From Entophlyctis helioformis (Eukaryota; Chytridiomycota; Chytridiomycetes; Chytridiales; Chytriomycetaceae), in the NCBI GenBank assembly GCA_025526915.1, contig JAHLKH010000252.1, positions 1 to 30,817 on the forward strand: DNA of 30,817 bases, read 5' to 3'. Within the stretch, counting starts at the first letter, position 1, and every line of letters begins with the position of its first letter. The notes beneath the pieces were generated by a model. That model had not been told where the DNA came from. It did not search any database and was given only the letters and a program-made list of their open reading frames with translations. The position numbers were made by a program, and so were the translations under genes. Below are positions 14,246 through 23,949 of the stretch, one piece after another.

Positions 14246-14342
14246 GGCCGTCCAGTGGCTGTCCAGTGGCCGTCCAGTGGCTCGTTGTGTCCGTTTCTTA
14301 CCTGGCAACGTTCGCCGACTCTGCATTGTTGTCAACAACACG
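14246..14342. promoter_or_regulatory. 97-bp divergent intergenic region, probable bidirectional promoter
   Basis: It separates the proposed dynein start (14245, minus) from the METTL25-like start (14343, plus). It contains three tandem copies of a GTCCAGTGGC unit (about 14250-14281). The dynein frame stays open further upstream, so the true dynein start could lie inside or beyond this gap. Confidence 0.5.
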
Positions 14343-16203
14343 ATGATGAACGTGATGCCAAAGCCGATGCGGCTGCCAGATGGCTTTAACGATCCTGCGC
14401 AGTACGCTGCTGCGCTGGCGGAATGGCTCAAGGAAGCATTGCCGCTCTGCAGTATCCATGTCCTGGACCTGGCATTGCACCGAGGCTTGGCGTTTTGGAC
14501 GTCGCATATGCCGCAAGAGTGGTCACGGTGGATTGAGCAGCAACAGCAGTCCAGCCAGTCGCATGAGCAGCTTCTGCAAGAGTGTGCAAGCGTTGCCCTT
14601 GGCCAAGAGTGTCCGGTTGGTTGGTTGGTTGGTTGGTTGGTTGGTTGGTTGGTTGGTTGGTTGGCATTGGCTTGCAACGCTGCAAGCGCCTCTTGTGCAG
14701 CGGCCCGTGTACTGACCACAGACCTGCTGTTCAACAGCACCATTGGCCGCCGAGTCTCCAGCGGTTCGTGCAAAAGGGGCGGCGCATGCGGCTTCCTCGC
14801 AATGTGGATGCGAGCGACTTTGGCAGCATCTTTGCGAATGGGATCCCCTCGGACTACTCGGTAAGCAGACCACACGGTCTCTTGTGCTTTCCGTGCATAT
14901 CTGATCGTTGTTGCAATGATGCATGCAATGACAGACTGCCCGAACAACCAAGGCAGGCATGAGCCGCAAGAAGTTGCAAGAGGTTGAGCGGCTGGCGGCA
15001 GTCGTTCTCGCACTGGCACGGGAGCAGCGTGTGGACGTGATTGTGGATGTGGGAGCAGGAACAGGATACTTGTCGCATGTGTTGTCCGAGTCCTTTCCTG
15101 TCCTGGCGATCGACTCGGACGATGCTCGGACATGCGCCTCACAAGCGCGTGGCGCGACGGGACACGCCAGGTCCAGCCAGGCAGTGCAGGACGAGCAGGC
15201 TCAGACGCAACGACGGAAACAGAGGAAGCCAGCTTCCAACGCACAGTCAGACGGCGCGACAGAGATGCATGGTCCTCAACGCTGTCCAGTCGAATACTTG
15301 ACTCGACGACTTGACGCGACGGCGCTTACTGACGCCATCAGGGCTCGTGCGACCCATGCGGATATCGTTGCCAATGGCAGCGTGCCCCGCGGAGAGAAAC
15401 GGTTCATGCTGGTGGGCCTGCATGCATGCGGCGATCTGTCGGCACAGGTGATTCCAGATACGTTCATGCAGAGCCCCTTTGTCGTGGGGATGGTCAGCGT
15501 GGGATGCTGCTACCATCTGCTCACCGGTATGTGGCGAGTTTGAACGCTGCTGCGGCTGTTGGCGCATGCCTCTTTTGACATTGCATGAACAGAGCAAGGG
15601 TTCCCGCGAAGCAAGACTATCCGCGAGTCTGGGCTGATGCTCAGCAAGAGCCATCTGAAGCAGGCGTGCCAGACATACTCCAAGTTTGAGCCCAGCCGGC
15701 TGCGTGATCTGTGGCGCACGCAAAGCTACCGTGCGCAGATGGAAGTTCTCGTTCGCCAGCATTTCCCAGATCGGCTGTCTCTGAGCACAGACCAACCCGA
15801 TCGCGTTGATGGCGAAGCGGATGAATGTGGCGCTGGCGAACAGGGGCGTGTTCTCGTTGGGCCGCTTCCCAAGACGGCCTATGGACACGGATTCAAGACG
15901 TACGCCTCTGCCATGTGCGCCAAGCTTGGAGGCGAGCCTGCGAGGATAGCGGCCGAGGCAGACGGCAGCCTGTTTAGCAGCATGGTGGCGAACGTCGAGG
16001 CGCAGTTTCGCGATAAGCACCTGGAGCATCGCATTGCACTGCTGAGCGTGCTGCGGTCGGCCATTTGCATCGAGAGCGTGGTTGTCGTTGATCGTCTGCT
16101 CAGCCTGTTGGAGTCGGGCCAGACAGATGCGTGTGCCTTGAACCTGTTTGATGTCACCGAGTCGTCCCGTAACATGGCCATCTATTGTCCCGCCGGACAT
16201 TGA
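14343..16203 (+). CDS. METTL25/METTL25B (RRNAD1)-family methyltransferase-like protein
   Basis: Exons 14343-14615, 14738-14860, 14935-15526 and 15593-16203 give a 532-residue protein. Introns 2 and 3 have good sites (GTAAGC/ATGACAG and GTATGT/GAACAG). The first intron border is uncertain because its 5' part is a TTGG repeat that offers several equal donors. Seen: an N-terminal helical part ending in HMPQEWSRW; the family signature SRKKLQEVERLA just before SAM motif I VDVGAGTGYLS (about residues 169-179); a Gln/Arg-rich spacer; LVGLHACGDLS (about 293-303); the VGCCYHLLT motif; and EQGFPRSKTIRES after the last intron. These are the landmark motifs of the METTL25/RRNAD1 family, whose members have a Rossmann methyltransferase fold and whose substrates are poorly defined. 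It starts 97 bp from the divergent dynein start, so the two probably share a promoter. Two adjacent ATGs (14343 and 14346) are possible starts. Confidence 0.88.
14615..14664 (+). repeat. (TTGG)n microsatellite at an intron 5' end
   Basis: About twelve tandem TTGG units. The array sits where the first METTL25-like exon changes frame, so it is probably at the start of an intron. Each unit contains GTTGGT, a weak possible splice donor. Antisense it reads as an Asn-Gln-Pro-Thr repeat, which is a shadow and not a protein. Confidence 0.9.
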
Positions 16204-16270
16204 AAATTGATATTGTTTGCCAATTTTTTTCTTTCTTGCCGCAATCGCATCGCTGCCGCAATCGACCTTC

Positions 16271-16370
16271 CCCTCATCAGCATCAGCATCAGCATCGAGC
16301 ATCCAGCTATCGAGCACCACAGCAACACAGCAACACAGCATCGAGCATCGAGCATCCAGCGTCCCCGCAT
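16271..16370 (+). repeat. CATCAG / ATCGAGC / CAACA short-repeat tract in the Ups2-like 5' leader
   Basis: Imperfect tandem copies of CATCAG, CATCGAG and CAGCAACA lie just upstream of the Ups2-like ATG. They extend the upstream reading frames and explain the spurious longer open frames here. Any regulatory role is unknown. Confidence 0.7.
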
Positions 16371-16378
16371 CCACCAGC

Positions 16379-16999
16379 ATGAAGTTCGAGACGGCACACT
16401 CCTTTTCCCACCCTTGGTCGCTCCTGACGTTTGCCAACTGGCGCAAGTACCCCAACGAGCACGCAACGCATGTGCTGTCCGTCGATGTGCTCGCACGGCG
16501 AGTCGACCCCGCATCGGGGGTGCTGGAGACGCAGCGCCTGCTCCGCTGCAAGCAGGCCGTGCCCAGCATCTTCAAGACGCTCGGCATCAACATGTCCGAA
16601 GAGGCCTTTTTCCTCGAGACGTCGACGCTGGACCCACAGACGCAGGTGTACACGGCCAAGACGGTCAACCTGTCGCTGCGCTCGCTTTTCACGGCCGAAG
16701 AGACGTGTGTCTTCAAGCCCGACCCCGTCAACCCGCTCGAGCACACGCTGTTCTCGCAAAAGGCAGAGATTACCACCGGCGCTACCCTCTCGTTCTTTTC
16801 CAGACTCGTCGAGGACGCCTTTGTCAAGCGCTTCAAGGCCAACGCCGAAAAGGGCCGCCGTGGCCTCGAGAGCGTCGTTCAGGCCGTCGTCGCCGAGGCG
16901 CAGCTGGTCGAGAACAAGGTGGCCGAGGGTATCAAGGAAGGCCTGTCTGGCCTCGAGGGCTTTGCATCTACCCTCGGTGCAAACGCACCTGCACGATGA
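16379..16999 (+). CDS. UPS2: PRELI/MSF1-domain protein, Ups2/Ups3 (PRELID3/slowmo) type
   Basis: Single-exon gene, 206 residues, starting at the ATG at 16379, which opens directly into the PRELI domain (MKFETAHSFSHPW, then WRKYPNEHATHVLSVDVL and RLLRCKQAVPSIFK). The length and the domain starting at residue 1 fit the family, which has a PRELI fold of about 170 residues plus a short helical tail. The YPNE and THVLSVDV motifs match the Ups2/Ups3 branch better than Ups1. Known role: with the small partner Mdm35, Ups2 carries phosphatidylserine across the mitochondrial intermembrane space for conversion to phosphatidylethanolamine; Ups1 carries phosphatidic acid. The C-terminal 45 or so residues are Glu/Val/Ala-rich and look helical. 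It follows the METTL25-like gene in tandem with 175 bp between; that gap holds AGCAT/CAGCAACA-type short repeats and probably the promoter and 5' UTR. No frame break is seen. Confidence 0.93.
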   Translation: MKFETAHSFSHPWSLLTFANWRKYPNEHATHVLSVDVLARRVDPASGVLETQRLLRCKQAVPSIFKTLGINMSEEAFFLETSTLDPQTQVYTAKTVNLSLRSLFTAEETCVFKPDPVNPLEHTLFSQKAEITTGATLSFFSRLVEDAFVKRFKANAEKGRRGLESVVQAVVAEAQLVENKVAEGIKEGLSGLEGFASTLGANAPAR

Positions 17000-17608
17000 G
17001 CGGCGACTGGCCGCAGCGAGACGAGACGAGACGAGACGAGACGCACGTGTGTGCATGTGTGCCTGTGTGCGAGCGGGCGTGCGGGCGAGCGAGCGAGCGT
17101 GCGCGCCAGCGTGTGGGCGTGTGGGCGTGTTTGCGGGCGTGGGGCCATCACATCACATCACCATTCGCCGCCCGCCGCCGATGGCTGCTCCACTCCGCCG
17201 GTGGATTGGCGCGCCGCCCGGCCCGCCCGGCCGCGCTGTCTGCACGGTGGCACATTGCATCGGCAGGTGCGCAGTCACGGCTCCACCACACACCACACAC
17301 CTCGCACCGCATACCACACCACACACCACACACTCGTCATTCTCTCTCCCATTGTGCTTTACCCCGTTACTCATCCTTCGCCTGTTTGTGTCTTTGGACC
17401 GCATCCACATCACTCTCTCGTCTCTTTGCGCTGGCCGTTTTGTGCGGGTCAGAGTCGGCTCGGAGCTGGCGAACAATAGATTGTTTAAACCATCAATCTT
17501 GGACAGCTGCACAGCGGCATTTATTGGCTGCGCTCTCCTGCTTACTTGCTTGCTTGCTTGCTTGCTTCAACCCATGTCGCCTCGTCCTTCTTCTGGAGAC
17601 GAGCAATA
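17000..17608. other. Convergent intergenic region rich in simple repeats
   Basis: This lies between the stops of the Ups2-like gene (+) and the macro-domain gene (-). It holds a GAGAC pentamer array (about 17019-17042), a GT/GC-rich stretch with GCGAGC units (about 17045-17110), a CATCA repeat (about 17146-17162), a CACAC/ACCAC tract (about 17283-17335) and a CTTG array (about 17535-17567). Long open frames cross it on both strands, but they are repeat-driven and have no domain. I see no gene here. Confidence 0.75.
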
Positions 17609-18670
17609 CTACATGATCACAGGCGGGAAATACTCTTGCACAAGCGCGGTGTACGTCGACTTGTCCACGGGCAGAAACACGCAGAACACAATGAGGTCCA
17701 TATGCTGTCTGTTGTCGTCGGCTTCCAGCCACTCGCGAATCGTTTTGAGCGCAACATGGGCTGCTGGCACGTTCGGATACCTGCTCCACGTTCAGATCCA
17801 GCGACGCGACTGCTGTTAGAACCCCCAGTCGTCCAAGCTGTGATAGTGTTGGCTATGCAAGCAGACCCCTCTACTGACCCGTAGATGCCTGTCGAAATGC
17901 ATGGAAAAGCAATGCTGCGAACACCATTCTGCCTGGCGACATTCAGGCTGGTGTGGTAGCAGCTGGCCAGGTCATTCGGCGCGAGTTTGCCCTTGATGAT
18001 GGGCCCAACCGTGTGAATGACATGCTTGCTGGGGAGATTGTAGCCCTTGGTGATCTTGGCATCGCCGGTTTCGCAGCCTCGAAGCGTGCGGCACTCGCTA
18101 ACAAGGTCAGGGCCAGCCGCCTTGTGGATCGCGCCATCCACTGCTCGTAGTTGGACGTGTTTGCATCATGGGATCCACGGCATGACGCATCGAGGCTCGT
18201 CAGATGACGTACACCATCGCAGACCCAAGGCCGTCACCTACCACCGCCTCCTCCAAGCAGGTTCTTGTTGGCGGCGTTGACAATCGCATCAAGCGCAAGG
18301 CAAGTGATGTCGCCTTGGCTGCCAGATCGGCATACGAGTCAGACCTTGCAGTGCGTGGTTGCCGCCGGCACATTGCCCTGCAACGTCAAGCGGCGTGATC
18401 GCCCCCTCCTTACTGGATTGCAATGCGAGCGTTCAGGTCGTCGTCGGCGGGAAAGCGTGCGATGGTTGCATGGTTGCTGCTTCTGCTGCGTCCGAGTTCA
18501 TGCTCCTGCCCCTCCTTGCTGCTGCCCTTGGCTGACCGTGCCCTTGCGCCTTGGATGCTGCGGTACCATGCCGGCAGCCGCTCGATAGCATCGGCTGCGA
18601 GCACATTCGCCGGCGCAGCGTTGGTCGTCAGCTTGGCCTTGAACCCCTTCCAGCTCGGCAGCCTTTGCAT
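17609..18670 (-). CDS. Macro-domain protein, MacroD/YmdB-type ADP-ribosyl hydrolase
   Basis: Four exons: 18670-18414, 18318-18242, 18140-17879 and 17780-17609; 255 residues with all phases closing exactly. Introns are 95, 101 and 98 bp, with donors GTAAGG, GTAGGT and GTCAGT. Seen: an N-terminal lead with [11 protein letters not shown]; then [35 protein letters not shown], the [20 protein letters not shown] segment, ISTGIYGYPN and IVFCVFLP near the C-terminus. These are the ADP-ribose-binding loops and the conserved Asn and GVDGAIH residues of the MacroD1/2-YmdB class, which removes mono-ADP-ribose from acidic residues and hydrolyses O-acetyl-ADP-ribose. All expected motif residues are present, so it is probably active. 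No clear targeting signal. The ATG is only 8 bp from the ATG of the divergent ankyrin-repeat gene. Confidence 0.93.
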
Positions 18671-18678
18671 GTAGATCG

Positions 18679-20208
18679 ATGGAGCTGAGGTTTGACAAAA
18701 TGAGGCAAACTGACACGGTGGCGCACTGTCGTCTTGAAGCGCTGCCGCTCGAGCTGACGCAGCTCATCTTCGACTGGGCGGGGCCACTCACGCAGTTCCT
18801 CTGCGGCCGGCTGGGTCCTGTCGAGGCCATTGACGCCCGCACACGCTGGGCCATCCTGCTCGATGCCGTCGCGCTGGAGTGGCCGGGCTCGCTCACAGAT
18901 CGTCTGCCAGCCTACACGCCGACGCCGACAGACATGCGTTCCGTTTCGTCAAGGGTCCTGTTCGACCGTCTCTGCGCCCGGCTTCCGTCCCATATCGACA
19001 CCTTCCGTCTCGTCGCCATGCGGCTGGTGTGGAAGGACGTCCTTGCTCCCATGCGCGCCACCCGCCTGGCCATGTCGGCCATCGAGCACGGGTATCTGGG
19101 TCTCCTCAAGTACCTGGTTCTCGACTCGCAGCGCATCACGGACATGTCCCAGGTGCTCGTCGTGTTCACCAGCGCCAAGGCCGATGCCGATGCCATGGTC
19201 GATCACGGCCTGCGCTACGCCCTCGGTCCCGTCCAGGCCGCCTGTTTCTGCGGACACGCCGAGGTCGTCAAGTGGCTTGTCGCGCTGCTTGGAGTACCGT
19301 CGCCCGATGCCATGGACGAAGCCGCTCGCGGCGGCCATCTGGCCATCGTCGATGGCTCCACGCCCATCCTCGGTCGCAAGGATGCACGACAAAGCCATGG
19401 ACTGGGCAGCCGCGCAAGGGCATCTGCGCGTTGTGCAGTGGCTGCATGGGCATCGATCGGAAGGCTGTACACTGGACGCGATGGATCTCGCTGCACGCAA
19501 CGGACACTTGCACATGGTCGCATGGCTTCATGAGCATCGGCGCGAAGGCTGCTCAGCGTCTGCAATGGACTGGGCCGCCATGAATGGGCATCTGGATGTT
19601 GTCCAGTGGCTGCATGCCAACCGTACAGAGGGATGTACGCGCGAAGCCATGGACCAAGCAGCAGGCTCGGGCCATCTGGCTGTCGTGCAATGGCTGCATG
19701 AGCACCGCACAGAAGGATGTACCTCTTGGGCCATGGACGGCGCAGCGCAGTACGGCCATCTTGACGTCGTGCAGTGGCTTCACGAGCATCGGCGTGAAGG
19801 CTGCTCAAAGTCGGCCATGGACTGGGCCGCCATGAATGGGCATCTGGATGTTGTCCAGTGGCTGCATGTCAACCGTACAGAGGGATGTACGCGCGAGCCA
19901 TGGACGAGGCAGCCACACATGGCCACCTGGCTGTGGTGCAATGGCTCCACGAGCACCGCACAGAAGGATGCACGGCGGATGCGGTGGATTGTGCTGCCGA
20001 ACACGGCCATGCCCAGGTCGCGTGCTTTCTCCTTGCGAATCGCACAGAGGGGTGCACCATGCATGCCCTCCTCTTCTCAACCCCAGAGACTGCGCGATCT
20101 GTGTGCGCCGCCTTGCCTGACTCGCTGCGGGCCGCTCTGCGTCTTGAGGCCCAGCGGCGCGGCCAAACCAAGGTCATCCAGCGTCTAAACGGTAACTTTG
20201 CCTGGTAA
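18679..20208 (+). CDS. F-box-like / 28-residue ankyrin-like repeat protein, broken by three 1-nt deletions
   Basis: The frame opens at ATG 18679 (a second Met at 18700 is possible) and encodes LEALPLELTQLIFDW, an F-box-like helix near the N-terminus, then a leucine-rich domain. From about 19310 it becomes a tandem array with a 28-residue period of the form AMDxAAxxGHLxVVQWLHxxRxEGC (about nine units, the last degenerate). It ends in RLNGNFAW at 20208. Three frame changes, near 19350, 19388 and 19895, each need one extra base; with them restored the protein is 510 residues. At 19895 the earlier repeat copy at 19643 has GCGCGAAGCC where this one has GCGCGAGCC, which shows the lost A directly. 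Such repeats usually make protein-binding solenoids, and with an F-box they could recruit ubiquitination targets (inference). It may be a pseudogene or an intact gene with sequencing errors. Confidence 0.82.
19539..20042 (+). repeat. Two tandem copies of a 252-bp (three ankyrin-like units) block
   Basis: The stretch from about 19539 recurs at about 19791 with very few changes, for example the shared segment from GGGCCGCCATGAATGGGC to the GGATGTACGCGCGA motif. This points to a recent duplication of three 84-bp units, or to gene conversion. The second copy carries the single-A deletion near 19895. Confidence 0.85.
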
Positions 20209-20401
20209 AGCGTGCATCTGGTCAAGCCTGGAATGAAATGGCCAAGTGCATTTCAGTGTGTGTCTGTACAAGATTACAAGCGGCGGATGTTTTATTCCAC
20301 AGCATCATGGATGCAAGCGGATGGTATTAGGAGACTTGCAGGCTGCCTTGGGCAGTCAAGTTCGTGCCAGCATTCCAGAGAGGCAACGAAAGCCGCCGAC
20401 G
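20209..20401. other. Short convergent intergenic gap
   Basis: 193 bp between the stops of the ankyrin-repeat gene (+) and the Spp1-like gene (-). It is lower in GC than its surroundings. The only recognisable element is a possible polyadenylation signal for the minus-strand gene. Confidence 0.6.
20291..20296 (-). promoter_or_regulatory. Candidate polyadenylation signal AATAAA
   Basis: A canonical AATAAA on the minus strand about 106 bp past the Spp1-like stop codon at 20402. Position and orientation fit the 3' UTR of that gene; not proven. Confidence 0.5.
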
Positions 20402-23400
20402 CTAGTGCTTGTGGCGCTTGAGCATCGCACGTGCCCACTCGAGCCTCACGCCCAGCTCGGCTCGCTCAAGCCGCAAGCTGGTCAACAGCTCAACCTGTCC
20501 AACACAGTGACAAGGGTCAGCAAGCCACGCGATGCCATACAGCCAAACAGCCAAGCACCAGCATGCGGCTGCGTTACCTGCTCTTCAAGCTCAAGCTCTA
20601 CTTCGCGTGGTTTGCAAAACTCCCATCCGTCATGGCGCAGACAGCGACCGCGTGTCAGGCACATGGTCGGACGGAAATGTCGCGACTCTTGCGGACTCTG
20701 GATCAGAGCAGGCATTGCCGCTGGTTGCACTGGTTGCACTGGTTGCGTTGGCTCAGCAACAACCTCGGTCGTCGCCGTCGCGGTTGCAGCAGTTGCAGGA
20801 TACGCAGACGGTGCCGGAGCGGCAGCATCGATTGACGCACCAGTCGTATCTGGCTTCAAACTGTCGACAGGCGGCTCCGAGACACCATTGGCATCAACAG
20901 GCGGAGCGGCAGGTGGTGCAGAGTCTGGAGGAGGGACTTGCGGTAGCTCTGACGTTGATGCTTGCTCGGTCTGTGCAGTTGGTGGTGCGACGGCTGCATC
21001 TGGCTTCGGTTCGACTTCAGGGTCGGGCGGAAAGAGCACGTCGGACCATTGCCTGCCTTCCATGGCTGCCAAATCGAGCTCCACAAGCCACTCGCCCGCT
21101 ATCCGCGAGTCGAAGCCGCAGATCTTGAATGCACTGGTGCCGCTGCGGTCAGATCGACTCGCTGCGATCGCGGCCGGATTGGCGAAAGCAGCCGCCAACA
21201 GCTCAGTGTTCAAAGAATGTGCGCGGTGCACAGCATCTTCGATGCGCAACTGCCGAGACTCGAGCGCGCGAACAAGCAACTTGACAAGATGCAGCTGATG
21301 CACCACTTTCTGTCGCTTCTGCTCGTACTGCTGTGCTTGCTGGCGGGGATGGCTGCCAGCAGCAGCGTCGTGATCAGAGCGGCTCCGACGGGCCTTGGGA
21401 AACCCACCCATCGTCTCGGCTATAATCGTCTCCACAGCCTGCAAGCCGCAACCCTCGGAGCAGTAGAGGCTGTCAGGCTGTGCCGCAAACTCGTTGCACG
21501 CTTTCCGCTTGCACTTGACTTTCCAGACAACCGCCAGCCCTCTGGATTGGATGCATGCTTGACAGTACCACTTGTCCACCGCCTCCGACTCGTCCTCGGA
21601 CACGTTCATGCATGTGCCATGAAACCACTCGTCGCACGCGTCGCACTGGATGTAAAACTGGGAGTCGTCGTACGGCTGGCGACAAATGCAAAAGACCGAG
21701 GGCGAAGCACGTCCGCTGGTTGGTGCAGCGGCAGCAGCAGTTGTTGTTGTTGCATTGCCTTTGCCGCCCCGGCCATTCGACTCATTCGTATGCTTGGCTG
21801 GCTTGGATGTCCTCGCACCAGTGCGTCTCCCAGGTGAGCAAGGTGCCGAAGACGGCTCTGTGCGAAGCGAGCCAAGGTCGTCCATGTGGCCAGGATGCAC
21901 GGCTCCATCAGCCCCTGCGGCAGCCAGGATGGAAGCGACGCCAGCGGACACAGACGCGCCACTTGATGACGATCTGCGTTTGGCCGATGCAGCTGCTTCA
22001 GATATTGACTGTCATGCCACCACATGAAACCGCACAGTGTCAGGCAGAGTCGTCTGCATGCAAACAGAGAGCAGCGTCTTACCTTGCGCTTCTGTACGCG
22101 CGCATTCGGCTCTTTGGTCGCCTGTCCATGAAGCCAACACCATCCAACGTGTTAGCCGGCATTCCCTTGGGATATGCGTGTGGCACATTGTACTTGCTTT
22201 CTTGGATTTGCGGCGCTCAGTCTTTCCGTTGAGATCTGCAGAAGACTTGCGGGCCAAGGGCTTGGCCGGCGAGTTTTCAAGCGTAACGTTTGCAACTGCT
22301 GTGGAGTCTGCTGCGTACGGCATGCTGGGAGATGCATTGGAGTGCGACTGTGCTGGTGTGGAGGGTGCTGGGCTTGCGACGTGGTCTGCCGAAGCGTGGG
22401 GATGTGAATGATGGGCTGAATTGGATGAGGCCGGCGCGTCAGAGTGTTGTGGAAAGGGCTGGGCAGTTGCTGCTGTTGGCGACAGAGAGGGTTGCGGCTG
22501 GTGCTGAGCAAAGGGATGTTGGTATGGGCGAGCTGGACCTGCTGTGGCAGAGTCAGCAGCCATGGGAGATGGTGCCGGTGCAGCATAGATGGGAGAGCCC
22601 GAGGGTTGATGAACAGGAGCTGAGACATTAGGCGGATATGGCGATGCAGGATAAGTCGATGGTGGTGGCTGGTAGGTGTGCTGCGGATGCTGTTCTGTTG
22701 GCTGTTCTAGTAGGGACAAGGGGGCTGGGTGTTGTTGCTGTGCAGTTGAAGGTGCAGGGTATGGCGCGTAAGTGTGCTGCTGAGATGCAGGATAGGACGC
22801 TGACGGCATTGCTGGTGAGGACGATGGTTGGGGTTGTGGCTGCTGGGGCGGATAGATCAGCTGCTGGTACTGGATGTGCTGAGGGTGCTGCTGTTGTGGA
22901 TGGTTCTGCGGTGCATGCATGTAGTATTGCGGATGTGGGTGTGGATGTGGATGCGGATGGGACGGATACACAGACTGATCGTAGGACTGGTACTGTGGAT
23001 GTTGAGGGTATGGATACGCATACTGCTGCTGCTGCTGCTGTTGTTGTTGTTGCTGCTGCTGCTGCTGTATGTGAGGCGATTGTGGTTGATGCTGTGGTTG
23101 CTGCTGATAGGGTGGGTATGGATAGGAGGAGGGGGAGGAAGAGGACGGCGGGGACGCAGCCGCCGACGCCGAGGGCAGATGGTCCGAGGAGTTCATGTGC
23201 GAGGCGTGGGGCGGCAGAGGCGGACGCGTTGTTGCAGCCAACACTGGCGGAGCAGTGGTGGGAGTGTTTGGCATGGACATGGACATGGCCACTGGGGCCG
23301 AGTGCGGGTGCGTGTGCGGGTGCGGGTGCGGGTGCTGGTACGGAAACGGCGAGTAGGCGTAGTACGGCGGGTAGTACGAGGCAGGCGCCGAGGCAGGCGC

Positions 23401-23949
23401 AGGGGCAGCCGGGTGCGACTGGATCTGAGTGTGGATCTGCGTCTGGGTCTGGGTCTGGATGAGCATGCCGCCGGTGTTTGCAGGAGCGCTGGCCGAGGGG
23501 GCCAGACGTGGGGGAGGCGGGCCGCCTGGCTGGTGTGGTTGGTGCGGCTGGTGCGGCTGGTGCGGCTGTGGTTGGTGCGGCTGGTGTGGTTGGGGGTATG
23601 CGTACGCATGGCTGTAGACGTGGGCATAGTAGCCAGCGCCTGCAGCGACGCCGAGGCCGAAGTGGACCAGCAGCCAGAGTGCCGGGTCGGTCAGTACGGC
23701 CAGCCAGACAAGCGGGCAGGCAGAGTGAGAGAGAGAGCCAGACAGAGTGAGAGAGAGCCAGACAGGCAGACAGACAGACAGCACACAGGCAGACTTGCCC
23801 TGGGTCGGAGCCGAGTGCGGCTGCGGGTGGTCGCCAGCAGCCATTGGGAGAGAAGAGGGCAGCTGGGGCTGGGGCTGGGAGAGGCTCTGGGAGAGGCTTG
23901 GAGGGCTCAGGGCCGAGTGAGTCGAGAGTGACGAGTGCGCGGTGCTCAT
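20402..23949 (-). CDS. SPP1: Spp1/CFP1 (CXXC1)-type PHD subunit of the Set1/COMPASS complex with long Q/P/H-rich N-terminus
   Basis: Exons 23949-22198, 22121-22083 (39 nt), 22008-20578 and 20494-20402 give up to 1,104 residues; all phases close. Seen: about 580 residues of low complexity (HPHP runs, HQP repeats, a polyQ tract near 23022-23067); a basic KTERRKSKK stretch; a PHD finger, FCICRQP...QCDACDEWFHGTC...WYCQAC (about residues 703-750); a Cys-rich YCSEGCG segment, then a Gln/Leu-rich probable coiled coil; and a C-terminal RCLRHDGWE...EVELELEEQ block continuing into the last exon. The PHD plus C-terminal block match Spp1/CFP1, which reads H3K4 methylation and links Set1/COMPASS to promoters. 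No CXXC finger is seen, as in fungal Spp1. Intron 1 appears to use a GC donor (GCAAGT at 22197) with CTAAC before its acceptor. The start is uncertain, and the N-terminal part could be shortened by another intron (23640-23798). Confidence 0.82.
23022..23067 (-). repeat. CAG/CAA codon repeat encoding polyglutamine
   Basis: An uninterrupted run of CAG and CAA codons on the minus strand within the N-terminal low-complexity part of the Spp1-like protein. Mixed codons suggest it is more stable than a pure triplet array. Confidence 0.9.
23529..23592 (-). repeat. His-Gln-Pro codon repeat
   Basis: Tandem 9-bp units encode repeated HQP in the Spp1-like N-terminus. The surrounding 22933-22966 and 23304-23338 stretches encode similar His-Pro runs. 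Confidence 0.8.
23640..23798 (-). other. Candidate in-frame intron (GC-AG) in the Spp1-like gene
   Basis: 159 bp, a multiple of three with no stop, opening with GCAAGT and ending CGTCGCTGCAG; a CTGAC motif lies about 45 bp before the end. If retained it would insert 53 very hydrophobic residues into a presumed nuclear protein, which is unlikely; if removed, the low-complexity reading continues in phase. An alternative GT donor two bases downstream with a later acceptor is also possible. Confidence 0.45.

Noticed and set aside
14615..14664. Telomere-like repeat
   Set aside because: The unit is TTGG, not TTAGGG, and it lies inside a gene.
14246..15244. Upstream continuation of the dynein reading frame on the minus strand
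   Set aside because: It is antisense to METTL25-like exons, and part of its apparent protein is the TTGG repeat read backwards.
16207..17819. Long plus-strand open frames overlapping the Ups2-like gene
   Set aside because: They are out of frame with the PRELI domain, rich in Arg/Ser/His, and continue through the simple repeats of the intergenic region.
23640..23798. Transmembrane segment in the Spp1-like protein
   Set aside because: The hydrophobic stretch coincides with a CT-rich, in-phase segment bounded by splice-like motifs; an intron explains it better than a membrane anchor in a chromatin protein.
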